64,000 bases of DNA, taken from positions 558,001 through 622,000 of the forward strand of contig NC_021833.1 of NCBI RefSeq assembly GCF_000439455.1, in the 5' to 3' direction. Within the stretch, counting starts at the first letter, position 1. Each line of letters begins with the position of its first letter. The translations under genes and the position numbers were made by a program. Below the pieces are notes generated by a model, which was not told the DNA's origin, did no database searches, and was given only the letters and a program-made list of their open reading frames with translations. Source of the stretch: Spiroplasma diminutum CUAS-1 (lineage in GTDB: Bacteria > Bacillota_I > Bacilli_A > Mycoplasmatales > Mycoplasmataceae). Shown in pieces: positions 53,261 through 63,563 of this stretch.

Positions 53261-53759
53261 CTTCTATTCCTTCAACTTGTTCTTCAAGTACTTCAACTTG
53301 TTCTTCCAATTCTTCAACATTTTCTTGAAGTTCTTCAATTTTTTCTTGCATGTTGATGATCTCTTCACTAAGTAATTCATTTTCATTTTTAATTTCAACA
53401 ACCGACATTTGATCTAAATTTTCATTAAATTTTTTGTCTTTTTTAAGTCTATTTAAAGTAATTCTGTCCTTTATTTTGTTTGAAATTATAAAAGATAAAA
53501 TAAAAAATGATGCTGCCATTGCAGCTAAATTAGCACAACCCACTTGTAAGTCAGGTGTTTCTTTTGTAAAGAAAGCATAACTTGTTCATATACATGCATT
53601 TAAAAAAGTTAAGAAAAACATTATTGGTGATAGTGACTTTGTATTTTTTGTAATACATACTTTCACAACTTGAGGTAATAACATTGAAAAACTTGTTGCA
53701 AATCCAATTCAACCAAGAATTTCACTTGCCATTTCTTTATTGCTTGTTAGTAATAACAT
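53250..53759 (-). CDS. SemiSWEET/PQ-loop-like protein with acidic coiled-coil tail
   Basis: A 169-residue protein. Three membrane helices carry the PQ-loop signature (FSMLLPQVVKVCITKNTKS) as in the SemiSWEET family of half-size sugar transporters (normally 85-100 residues). The third helix is followed by 70 residues of strongly acidic heptads (ENELLSEEI, then repeats of VEELEEQVE). The extension is not part of ordinary SemiSWEETs. GGGAGAG lies 8 bases before ATG. Substrate unknown. Confidence 0.75.
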
Positions 53760-53815
53760 TTATTAGACTCTCCCTTAACTTACATATATTAACAAATAAG
53801 TGTTAATGGGTCAAA

Positions 53816-54290
53816 TTAAATAAATTTTATATTATTATTATGGCAGTTATCACAAGTTGAAATAATGAAACCCTTTTCTAAACTTTTTGTTAATGGATTT
53901 AGAAAATAATCAATATATATTTTAGAAAGTACTAAATCATTTTTTTGTTTTATTATCATTAGTGAATTAAACAAATTTAAAAATGATTCATATGGAATTT
54001 TATTTCCATGATTATTATATCGATTACAATAGAAACGAAAATATAATAAATCAGTTTTTTACTATTTCAATTCTCAAAATTCCTGATTTGATCTGGTTTT
54101 AAAAAAGTTGAGTTTTCTTATTTATTCATTTTCTTTCAGAAAAGATTAGAGATTTTTAATTCTTTAATATGCTTATTTAAATGACATTCAATTATATTTT
54201 CGTAATATATATCTTCCATTTTAAAATTTAGATTTAATGCAATTTTTTTTAATTTAAATCTATCACAACTTTTGTAAAATTTAATTTTTA
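53816..54290 (-). pseudogene. Decayed gene with CxxCH end, downstream of the GmrSD-like gene
   Basis: Protein-like remnants follow the GmrSD-like stop codon in slipping frames: CDRFKLKKIALNLNFKMED, then a stop, then FLKPDQIRNFENWNSKKLIY, a frameshift, and a final stretch ending FIISTCDNCHNN at TAA 53816-53818. It begins within a few bases of the end of the nuclease gene and was probably a fourth gene of that operon. The CDNCH tail suggests a metal site. Not functional as it stands. Confidence 0.65.
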
Positions 54291-56881
54291 TCTTTTCAAA
54301 TAGAACAACAAATTTTGGCCAATTGTTTTGTTCTTAATTCTATACTGTCCGTATAAAAGCTATCTAGCTTTCTTAAATCCATTAACTCAAATTCAGAATC
54401 CTTATATCCTTTAAATTGGAAAGAACTATTAATTTTTCCCTCTTTTGAATAATCAGTAATCTTTTCACTAAATACTTTATTTTGTATTTTAGAATTTGAT
54501 TTCCCCTCAATACACATCAAATTACCAAGTTTATTCAAATACTTTGTTTTTCACCTTTTTGTTTCATCGATATTCATTGAGTACTCACTTCATTTTATAA
54601 TATCTTCAAATCATTCATTTTTAGGTCTTTGAGGTACAATATGTTCCAAAGTTCTTTTTTCATATTTTGTATCAATATAATTATACCCATCACTAAATAA
54701 ATCTTTATTATTTGAAAGATAATTTTCAATTCTATAACCTATTAAAGTTGCAATTTTACTTGATATATCAGAATCTATAAGACTACTTTGAAATCTTTCA
54801 ATTGAAACTCTATTATTTGATTCATCTTCATGTTCTCCAATAAACAATAGTCTTAAATATTCTGGTGTAAAGACGCTTTCTCCTATTTTTGACAATATAC
54901 TTTCATCTATGAAAGTTGAAAGTGACTGTCCTTTATAATTTGAAACTTGAAGTCTAACTTCGTACTTTTCAATTTCAAATAAAATCTTTCTTAATTGTCT
55001 TGTTAATTCTTTATCATTTTGATTATTAATATAATCAAAATTTAATAATATTTTAATTATCAATGGATAATATATTTCTCTGCCCTCTAACATTAATAAA
55101 ATATCTTTAAAATAATAAGTTAATGAAGTTTGTTTATTAAATGTTTCCGCATCAGAAACCAGTATATAAAGATCTATATATTTTCCAAGGTCACTAAATA
55201 ATTTTCTTGATTCATCAAAAGATTTCAAATTTCTTTTTGAAATAAATTCCTCTTTTAGTACTGTTTTAAAACTTTCAAAAGAACTAGAACTTGAGTATTC
55301 TTTTCCTTTTAATCTTAAAAATACATTTATAAAGTTTTGCATTTTATTTTCAGGATTTTTAAATTCTTTGAACTTCATAGTAATGTCTTGTTCAAATAAC
55401 AATTGTAATTGTTGCTCATGGTCGTCCACAACCTTTGAATCAATGTTCATAAATAAAAAATTCTTAATTAAATCCATAATAGATAATTGTAGAGATTTTG
55501 TATTTAAATTTTCAAACAAAGTATATTCATTTGAAATATGGTCTGTAGTTACTGAAAGCATTAATTGTTCATAAATTTTTTTAAAACATTTTAAAAGTTC
55601 TATTTCATTAAAATCTTTGATTACACTAAAAATTGCAACAGAATTTGAAAAAACAGAACTTGTAGTCTCAATAATTTGATCGCCTTTCATAACATTATTA
55701 AATGCTCTAAAATCGCTGTTTGTATCAATTCTCTTAAAAGTTTTCGTTACAACATTTTCTTCATATTCATTTAATCTAAATAAACTATTCAAAATTGTTG
55801 GGATTTTATAATCTTTCATTAAAAATACATTGTAGATTTGTCTAAGCATTATTAAGCAAGTTGTAAGTCTTTGTTGTCCATCAATTAATTTATTATTAAC
55901 TCTTTCTCTTTTTGGAATATACAAAACAATTCCTCCAATATAATGATATTCACCTTCTGATAAATTAAGAATGTCTCATAATAAGCCCAATGCTAAATTT
56001 TCATCTCAATTATATTGTCTTTGATAAATTGGTATAGCAATCTTTGAAAGACTTCCACTTTTTAGGAAAAACTCTCCTAAAAACTCTCCCAATGAATAAT
56101 TTTTTGAATAAATTAAATTTTCTCCATTAAAAGTGAAATTTATTTCTAGCAAATTTTCATTATTTATTTCATATTTCTTAAATGATTCATTTATAAACAT
56201 ATTTTCAACATCATTAATTTTATAATATTCTGTTCATTTTTCATCATAAATATACTTATAAGCAAGTTGAATTATTTTTTTATTATTATAAATTCCCTTT
56301 ACTTTATATGTTGATAATAATTTTTGCAATGATTTATTATTTTTAATGTCATCAATATCATCAATTAAAAAATCATCTTTATTTTGACATTTTAATATAG
56401 CTGTATTAATTCTTTTTTTAATGTCTTCATCATTCGATTTTTCCTCTAACTCATTTTGAATATAAGTAGCTATTGAAAAACCATTATAAAATGTGAACTC
56501 ATCTTTAAAACTATAATTTGTGTATCCACTTAATCTTTTCTCTATTATTTCCCTAGCCTGTTTATGTAAATCTTCATTAAATCCATGATTAACTTGAAAC
56601 TCATATTCAAAAAAATAATCTAATTTTTCTATAAATTCCGCATTTTTAAGCCTTATAAAATCTAATGTACATCATACTCTAAGTATTTGTAAAAATGTAC
56701 TTTTTTCTCCTTTTTTTATTATGTTTACTTCTTTATTATTTATTTTTACTTTTAATTCTTTACCATTGGGTGTTGTAGAAAATAATAGAATATCTCCTTT
56801 TTTAAAACAACTTGCTTTAGCATATTCATTAATATAAGTGCCAAAGTTAGTTGCAATATTTCACGCTTTACCTCTAATCAT
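54281..56881 (-). CDS. GmrSD-like nuclease (DUF262 + DUF1524) with new N-terminal domain
   Basis: An 866-residue protein. Residues 1-215 form an extra domain (IRGKAWNIATNFGTYINEYA onwards) with no recognised family. Then DUF262: YSLGEFLGEFF, IPIYQRQYNWDENLALGLLWD and the ParB-like DGQQRLTT nucleotide-binding motif. The C-terminal DUF1524/HNH part has LEHIVPQRP and NKLGNLMCI. GmrSD proteins cut glucosylated or otherwise modified phage DNA with NTP hydrolysis. Its start overlaps the methyltransferase by 8 bases. Confidence 0.88.
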
Positions 56882-58133
56882 TATTTTTTCCTTCTTTCAA
56901 CATCTTATTAAATAAAGCAACAAGAACATTTACAACTATTGAATTCCCTGCTTGCCTATACAATATATCTTTTCTTGGTATACTTTCTAAAACTCTTTCA
57001 AATTCTTTTTCCGAGAAGCCCATCAAAAGAAAAGTCTCTCTAGGGGTTAAAAATCTATAATCTGCTTTTCCCATTTTTCTTAGCTTATCTATTATTTCTG
57101 TATTTTTTAAATCAATAATTCCCGCATTTGGGTGCCTATCTTGTTTTGTTGTAATTGTTCTTACACTATCTAAAAAAACAGGAGAGTTATTTACTAATTT
57201 AAAAATCCATGGATTCTCATTATACATTTTTATTCTACTTGGTGTCTTATTTGGAGATGCAATTATTGCTTCGTTATAATAGATACTATTTCTATAATCC
57301 AATTTGAGAGTAGTCTTAATGTCTTTTTCGATATGAAACTCATATGAAAGGTCTCTAACTTCATCTGAACTGTTTATAAAATTGTCAAAATTGATTTTAT
57401 TTTTTTCCTTTTTTAAAGTACTTAATGCATAAACTCTATTTCTCTTTTGAGGAATTCCATATTTCGTTGCATCTAAAATATAAGTTTTTGTTTCATATCC
57501 CAATTTTGCTAAAAAATTAAGTCATTCTAAATAATCATCTTTATGTTTATTTGAAACCATATTTTTTACATTTTCTAATAATAGATATTTTGGTAATTTG
57601 TCTTCCCTCTTAAGTTCTTTTAAAATCCTTTCAATTTCTCATAATAAACCACTTCGAGTTCCCGAACCTTTTGCCATACCTTGATTAAATCCATGGAAAC
57701 TTCCTGCAACAGATAAATCCTGACAAGGAAAGGAATAAGTTAGTAAATCAAATTCTCCAATGTTCTTTATTAATTTTTTACCAGTTATTTCTAAAATGCT
57801 ACCTTGGTTTTTGGAATTTTTTAAAGAACTATATAAAAGTTCTTTCATTCCTCTTGGTTGTCTTTGAATAAATTTAAAATCTGTTGGTTTTTTTCCATCG
57901 TTTGACAAAGTAAAAGTTTTTAAAAAATCATCTATTTCAGTTTCATTTAAACTTTTTGCTATATTTTTATTATTATGGTGAATAGCATTATAACTTATAT
58001 TAGCTCACATATCTCATTCACTAGTTCCAGCTATTTCATAGTCAAAATCTTCAATATTATCTTTCAAAATCTCCAAAGCTTTATGTTGTGCTCCAATACC
58101 TGCAAATGTTTCAAATACCCTTAATTTATTCAT
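56874..58133 (-). CDS. C5 cytosine DNA methyltransferase, M.SssI-like
   Basis: A 419-residue DNA (cytosine-5) methyltransferase. Motif I is FETFAGIGAQHKALE, motif IV SFPCQDLSVAGS with the catalytic Cys, motif VI YLLLENVKNM, motif VIII QKRNRVYAL, motif X YRQAGNSI. The segments LRVFETFAGIGAQ, LLTYSFPCQDLS and GSGTRSGLLWEIER closely match M.SssI of Spiroplasma, which methylates CG; the target-recognition region differs in length and sequence. A hairpin covers its ribosome-binding site. Confidence 0.93.
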
Positions 58134-58136
58134 AAA

Positions 58137-58183
58137 AAAATTACTCCGTTATGAGTAATTTTATTGTTTTTTTTTTTTTTTTT
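58137..58183 (-). promoter_or_regulatory. Hairpin masking the methyltransferase ribosome-binding site
   Basis: On the minus strand 17 A (58183-58167) are followed by a perfect 10-bp hairpin (AAAATTACTC/GAGTAATTTT) and seven T ending at the methyltransferase ATG. The only Shine-Dalgarno candidate, GGAG at 58147-58144, is in the loop and right arm. It can act as terminator of the helicase transcript and as a shutter over methyltransferase translation. Confidence 0.7.
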
Positions 58184-58192
58184 GCAAGGGGG

Positions 58193-61100
58193 TTAATCAG
58201 TAATTTTTAAAATAAATTTTGGTTTTTTATGACTATATTTTTCCTTACTACCATTTTCTACTTCTATTCTATCTATTATTTCAGTAACATAACCTATAAA
58301 TTTTTTGGCACTTTTACCACTTTTATTTTTAAGTTCCTCATCAGCAAAAAATACATAGCTCTTGTATTCATTTGTTTTCATAAATTTGCTTTGCTGATCA
58401 TTTATATTCGATTCATTAAATTTCCAAATATCTGGTGTGTCTCAATAAAAAATTTTGTTTTCTTGATCATAAAAATTACCATGACCAAATCTTGTTGATT
58501 TAGTATTTGTAGAAGTATCTAATACAAAAATTTTCTTCTCTATATTACTTAAAATACCTGATTGTCCAGAACCTTTAAAACCCTCATCAGAAATATTTAA
58601 TGAACATAGTGCAGAGAATTGATAATGATTAAAAATAGAACCAATGAAACTTTCAATTGTTTCATTTATTTGATTATCTAATAATTTCTCATTATAAAGC
58701 TTATAGCGCAATATAAATTCTATTTCTCTGATAATCAATTCTGATGTATCTTTAAAAATTACTTCAAAAGCTAAGTTTATATCTTTGTAATATCGATCCT
58801 TTTTTGAGGAATTATAATGAAAAGATTTTAGAAATATTCTATTTATAAGCTCATTTTTTGATTTAGTTTTATTTTTAAACATGTCTATAAATTCTTGAAT
58901 TAGGCTTTTATTATTAAAATATGTATATTGTTTGAACAGTGAACTATATTTATTATTTTCCTTAAAATAAGTTCTTTTGTTTGAATAGAAATCATACAAA
59001 GTAATTTCTTTATCATTAAAGAAAGATTCATAATCTTCATAATCTCCGCTTCTATATTCTTCAAGAATACTCGAATATAAATTATATTTTTCATATTCTC
59101 TTAATTTCTCTAAAAAATCCTGCTTTATAATTTTTGAAAAAATGAAATTACATTCTCCTGGTAAATATTTATCAAGATTATCAATATTTCTTTTAAATTC
59201 ACTTATTTTAAGATTATTCGTTAAAGCCGAAATAGGCATTATTGGGTTATAGTTTTTATTCTTTGAAATATCAACATTATTTACAAAATCATATACTTCA
59301 AGTTTTTTATCAGTTAATTTTCTAAGTCCTCTACCAAGTTGTTGAAGATATACAATTAATGATGTTGTTGGTCTTAAAAAAAATATTGTATCGATTTCAG
59401 GTACATCGACTCCTTCATTTAAAATATCTCTTACACAAAGAAAATTAATATTTCCATTTCTAAAGTTTTTTAACTTTTCTTTTCTTTCAAATTTACTAGT
59501 CTCAGTTGAAACTAAATGTTCACTTTTCAAACCATTATCATTTAAATACTCCGATAATTTTTTGGCTTGCTCAATTGAATTGCAAAATAAAACAGCTTTA
59601 ACATAATTAATTCTTGAACCAAGATACTTGTTTATAATCTCAAAAACAAATTTATTTCTATTATCTAAAGTTAAAAGTTTATTAAGTTTTGGGTCTTTTA
59701 AAATATCAATATTTTTTAAATCAATAGAATCATCATGAATAAAATAATAATCAAATTCACTTAAAAGATCATTTTTAATAGCTTCAAATAACTTAATATC
59801 TGCAGCATAATAATTTCCAAAATATTTAGCCACATTTATTCCATCCGTTCTTTCTGGGGTTGCAGTAAGCCCAAAAATTTGTGATGATTTTTTTTCTAAT
59901 ATCTCATATACTTCTTTGAATGTTGTTGCTTCTACATAGTGGGCTTCATCAAAAACAACAATATCAAACTTTCTATCTTGTAATAAATCAATTTTTGTTC
60001 TAATACTTTCAATATTTGTGAAAATTACATTAGAGGTTTCTAATTCTTCTTTTGCATTTCTACTATCATAATATTCCAAACCAAAATCATCTATTTCAGT
60101 TATATTTATAAAAGTTTTTCTTGTTTGATCTAATATTTCCTTAGATGGAGCAATATAGATCATACTAGGTTCATCCTTTTTTAATATATTTGAAATCTTT
60201 TGATAAATAAAAGCCATAGTTGCAGTTTTTCCTGTACCTGTTGCCATTACAAGTAAATGTTTATTAAATTTATTATTTATTCGTTCGACTATAGTATTAA
60301 TTATTTTTTCTTGATAATCATAAGGTTCCATATAATATTTACCAAAATTTAGTCTATTATTGTTATCTTCCATATTTTCAAAATCAATAAGACCTTTTTG
60401 TCTATCTTGCTCTAAATAAAAATAATTTAGATCTTGTCTTAATTTTATTTGGTTAATTATATCTTTTTGTAAAATATCAATAAATTCATTTTTATTAAAC
60501 ATCGTATTAAATTCATCAGTAAACTCTTTTATTATGGTTGGTTCTTTAAATTCACTTAATCTAACATTATATTCAGCACCAGTAATTTGTCCAGTATTTG
60601 TAAAATTGCTACTTCCAATGTATAAACTACTAAATCCATTCTCTCTTTCGAAAAAATAAGACTTTATATGTATTCTTTTATTACTTTTATTAAAGAGGTT
60701 TTCAATCTTAATTTCAACTTTTTCAGGAAAATCTTCTACCAATTTTTCAAGACCTACTATATCTAAAAATTTAGCATTACCATCATAAGTAGTTGTGATT
60801 ATTTTTAATTTATCTATATTTAAATTTTCCTCTAATATATTTACAATTTTATTTATGGTACTTCTAGTTATAAACGGAGAAATTATTTTGACTTGATTTG
60901 CTGTTTTAAATTCCTTTTGTAAATCTGTTCAAAGTGATTTTTTAATTAACTTATTAGTACTAATATTTTCTAAATTATTTTCAAAATTACCTTTTTTAAA
61001 AGCTTTACTTAAACTTAATTCCTTATTATTTAAAATATTATTAAAATAATCTACTTTTTCTTGCAATGTAACCATTTGTGAAATTTTTTCTTTTAAAACT

Positions 61101-61228
61101 CTTGAAAATTGATTTACTAGTCATTCATCATCTTCTGTTTTTAATTCTATAATTTCTTGAACATCAAAACTTTCTAATTCATTTTGTTTTAATAATAGAT
61201 CATATATGCCCTTTTTAAAGTTTTTCAT
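58193..61228 (-). CDS. PLD-nuclease/SF2 helicase fusion with DUF3427-like end
   Basis: A 1011-residue protein. Residues 90-260: phospholipase D-like nuclease with HIKSYFFE and GSSNFT (HxK...GSxN; Asp is replaced by Glu). Residues 340-700: SF2 helicase: MATGTGKTATM, VVFDEAHYVE, FGLTATPERT, NEGVDVPEID and QQLGRGLRK. The C-terminal 300 residues match DUF3427, ending in a beta-rich part (FIGYVTEIIDRIE). It should track and cut invading DNA. First gene of the operon; GAGGTA precedes ATG. Confidence 0.9.
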
Positions 61229-61306
61229 AATATACCTCTTAATCAGTTTAACAGGAATATAAAATTAATTAAATATAAAAAAAATTTTTACAAATAAAAA
61301 GTATAT

Positions 61307-61567
61307 TTAAACACTTTTTTTATCACTTATATCAGATACTTTTTCATCAATAGTAGCTATTCATGAAATGAGATTTTCATTTTTATTTTTTTCCTCATTT
61401 CTTTTTCAAGTTTCATATAGACAAAAAGCAATAATTGATCCAACTAGTGCTAAACCAATTGTTGCTAAAAGTAGTCCTCAAACATATCCTTTCCTTGCAA
61501 TAAAACATCCTGGAATAGCAAAAACAGAAATTCAACTTAAAGCTAATAATATACCTAAAATTCACAT
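61307..61567 (-). CDS. Small two-helix membrane protein
   Basis: An 86-residue protein with two membrane helices (about residues 2-22 and 30-52) and a charged cytoplasmic tail (KRNEEKNKNEN). Start ATG follows AGGGGGAA. Codon 2 is TGA (Trp). Monocistronic between the ROK kinase gene and the helicase gene; function unknown. Confidence 0.7.
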
Positions 61568-61608
61568 ATTTTTTCCCCCTTAAATACTTTCTTTATTTTA
61601 TAATAAAA

Positions 61609-61630
61609 AAATGTAGATTTTTCTACATTT
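61609..61630. terminator. Terminator of the ROK kinase gene
   Basis: AAATGTAGA/TCTACATTT with a TTTT loop; it overlaps the stop codon of the ROK gene. Confidence 0.75.
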
Positions 61631-62477
61631 GACAACATCCTAATAAAGTTGAATCATCAAGATCCTTTGAAAATTCAAATTTTGTTTTATAACCAATATC
61701 TTGTGTAACTTCTAATACTTTATTAAAAATATCTGTAACAAACTCTTGATTTTTTATAGCTACACTTCCCCCAATTACAATCATTTCAGGATTGAAAAAA
61801 TATATTGATGTAGCAATTAGACTAATTAATTCTTCTTTTATTTTTATAAAAAAATCGTTTACAATTTTATTTTCTTTACTTTTGTATAATTCAAAAGCTT
61901 CTTTGGTATTTTCTACTTTTACTCCAAGTTTTTCTAATTGAAGGCAAATATTTTTACCACTTGCTAAAAATTCTATTCCACTTCTTTGTGGATTTTCAGT
62001 ATTATACTTTGGAAGTGCATTTGCAATTTCCAAAGCACTGCCACTAAATCCATCAAATATTTTCCCCTGATGAATAAATCCCGATCCAATTCCTGTAGAA
62101 AAAGTAAAATATAAAAGTGAATGCAAATCTTTTCTAATTGTAAATTGTCCCAACGCAGCTACATTTGCATCATTGTTAATTTTTACATTATCAATTTTAA
62201 ATAAATCTTTAAATTCTTGTAAAACACATTTTTTATTTCAATCTGGAAGATTGTAAGTAATTAATATAGTTCCTGTTTTTAAATCTAATGGTCCTGGACA
62301 ACAAATACCAATATAATCAAATGGTTGATTTCAGTTATCAACAATTTCTTTTATTTGATCTAAGTTATTTTGCATGCTGTCACCATCTGTATCAATTACT
62401 TCTTTTTTAATTATTTTATTATTTTCAATTAAAGCTATTCTAATTGAAGTTCCACCGATGTCTATTGCTAATTTCAT
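61623..62477 (-). CDS. ROK-family sugar kinase
   Basis: A 284-residue kinase. The phosphate-binding start is LAIDIGGTSIRIALIEN, the ATP-binding core FTFSTGIGSGFIHQG, and the C-terminal MIVIGGSVA. The zinc-binding CxCGxxGC motif of typical ROK glucokinases is absent; that place reads GFSGSALEIANALPKYN. It would phosphorylate glucose or an N-acetyl sugar. Transcribed together with the methyltransferase gene upstream (about 23 bases apart). Confidence 0.83.
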
Positions 62478-62500
62478 TTTCTTTGTTACCTTTTCTCACT

Positions 62501-63235
62501 TTATTTTTTAAATATAAATGTAATTGTTTTAATATTTAAATTTGTTTTATTTCCATAATTTATTAAAAATAAACCATCTTTAAAGCCTTTTGAAGATAAA
62601 ATATCACAAAATTCTTTTGTTCCATATCAAGAGAGTTTAAACTCTTGAGTTTCTTGTAATTTATCATTTATAAAATAATCAATTTGATTAATAGTATATT
62701 GTTCTACTCAATTAATTTCCTTTGATAAATTTTTTACAAGTATTTTTTTATCTTCAATTTCATGAACATATTCATGAAAACTTCCTGATCTAAATTCTAT
62801 TGGCATTATCAAATCAATGATAAGAGTTCCATTATCAATTAATGAATCATAAAAGTTTTCTAAAGTTTTTAATGCTTTTTGTCTTGTTTCTAAAAGATTA
62901 AAACTAGCATTTGGAACTATTATATATTCATAAGTATTTTTTTCTTTATAATTTTCTAAATCATCACAAATTAAATTTGCTTGTAAATTTTCTTTTTTTA
63001 AATTTTCTTTACAAATGTCAATCATTTCTTGGGATTTATCAATTCCAGTTATATCTACTTTATATTTTAAAAGTGGAATTAATAATCTTCCATTTCCTAC
63101 TCCTGCTTCAAGAACTTTTCCTTCAATTGGTAAAAGTTGAGATTTATAAAAATTAAGATCTCCATCAATATCTGTTCCTGGCGGTTTTGTTGAGTTATAA
63201 AGTAAACTACTAATTTTTTTATAATGATTTTCCAT
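62501..63235 (-). CDS. Class I SAM-dependent methyltransferase
   Basis: A 244-residue small-molecule methyltransferase. Motif I is VLEAGVGNGRLLIPL (about residue 40), followed by TGIDKSQEMIDICK (acidic residue after strand 2) and the NASFNLL post-II loop. Substrate unknown; could act on a metabolite or peptide. It lies between the ROK gene and the 87-residue gene on the same strand. Confidence 0.85.
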
Positions 63236-63247
63236 TTGCTATTCCCT

Positions 63248-63511
63248 TTATTTTTTTATAATTTTATTTTTTGACATTAATAATAAGCATTCATTTTCTT
63301 TATCCAATCTTTTATAAAAGATTGGTCCAGCTGCTTTTATTTTTAGACTAATTCTATCTGTTAATTGTTCAAATTCAATTTCATCTAAATTTTCATAAGT
63401 TTCATCAATATTTTCCACTAATAAATATGGATCTTCAAATGCGTCCAAAACTTTTAAATCAACAATAACATTATTCAATATTCTTATTTCTATTCTTTGA
63501 TATATATACAT
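63248..63511 (-). CDS. Small protein of unknown function
   Basis: An 87-residue acidic protein (ENIDETYENLDEIEF in the middle, basic end) that begins MYIYQRIEIRILNN. GAAGGAAGA lies before ATG. No motif recognised. 12 bases upstream of the methyltransferase gene, so it is probably in the same transcript. Confidence 0.55.
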   Translation of the reverse strand: MYIYQRIEIRILNNVIVDLKVLDAFEDPYLLVENIDETYENLDEIEFEQLTDRISLKIKAAGPIFYKRLDKENECLLLMSKNKIIKK

Positions 63512-63563
63512 ACTCTTCCTTCTTTCATTATTATTTTATTTAAAAAATCTATCTAAGTTTAAT

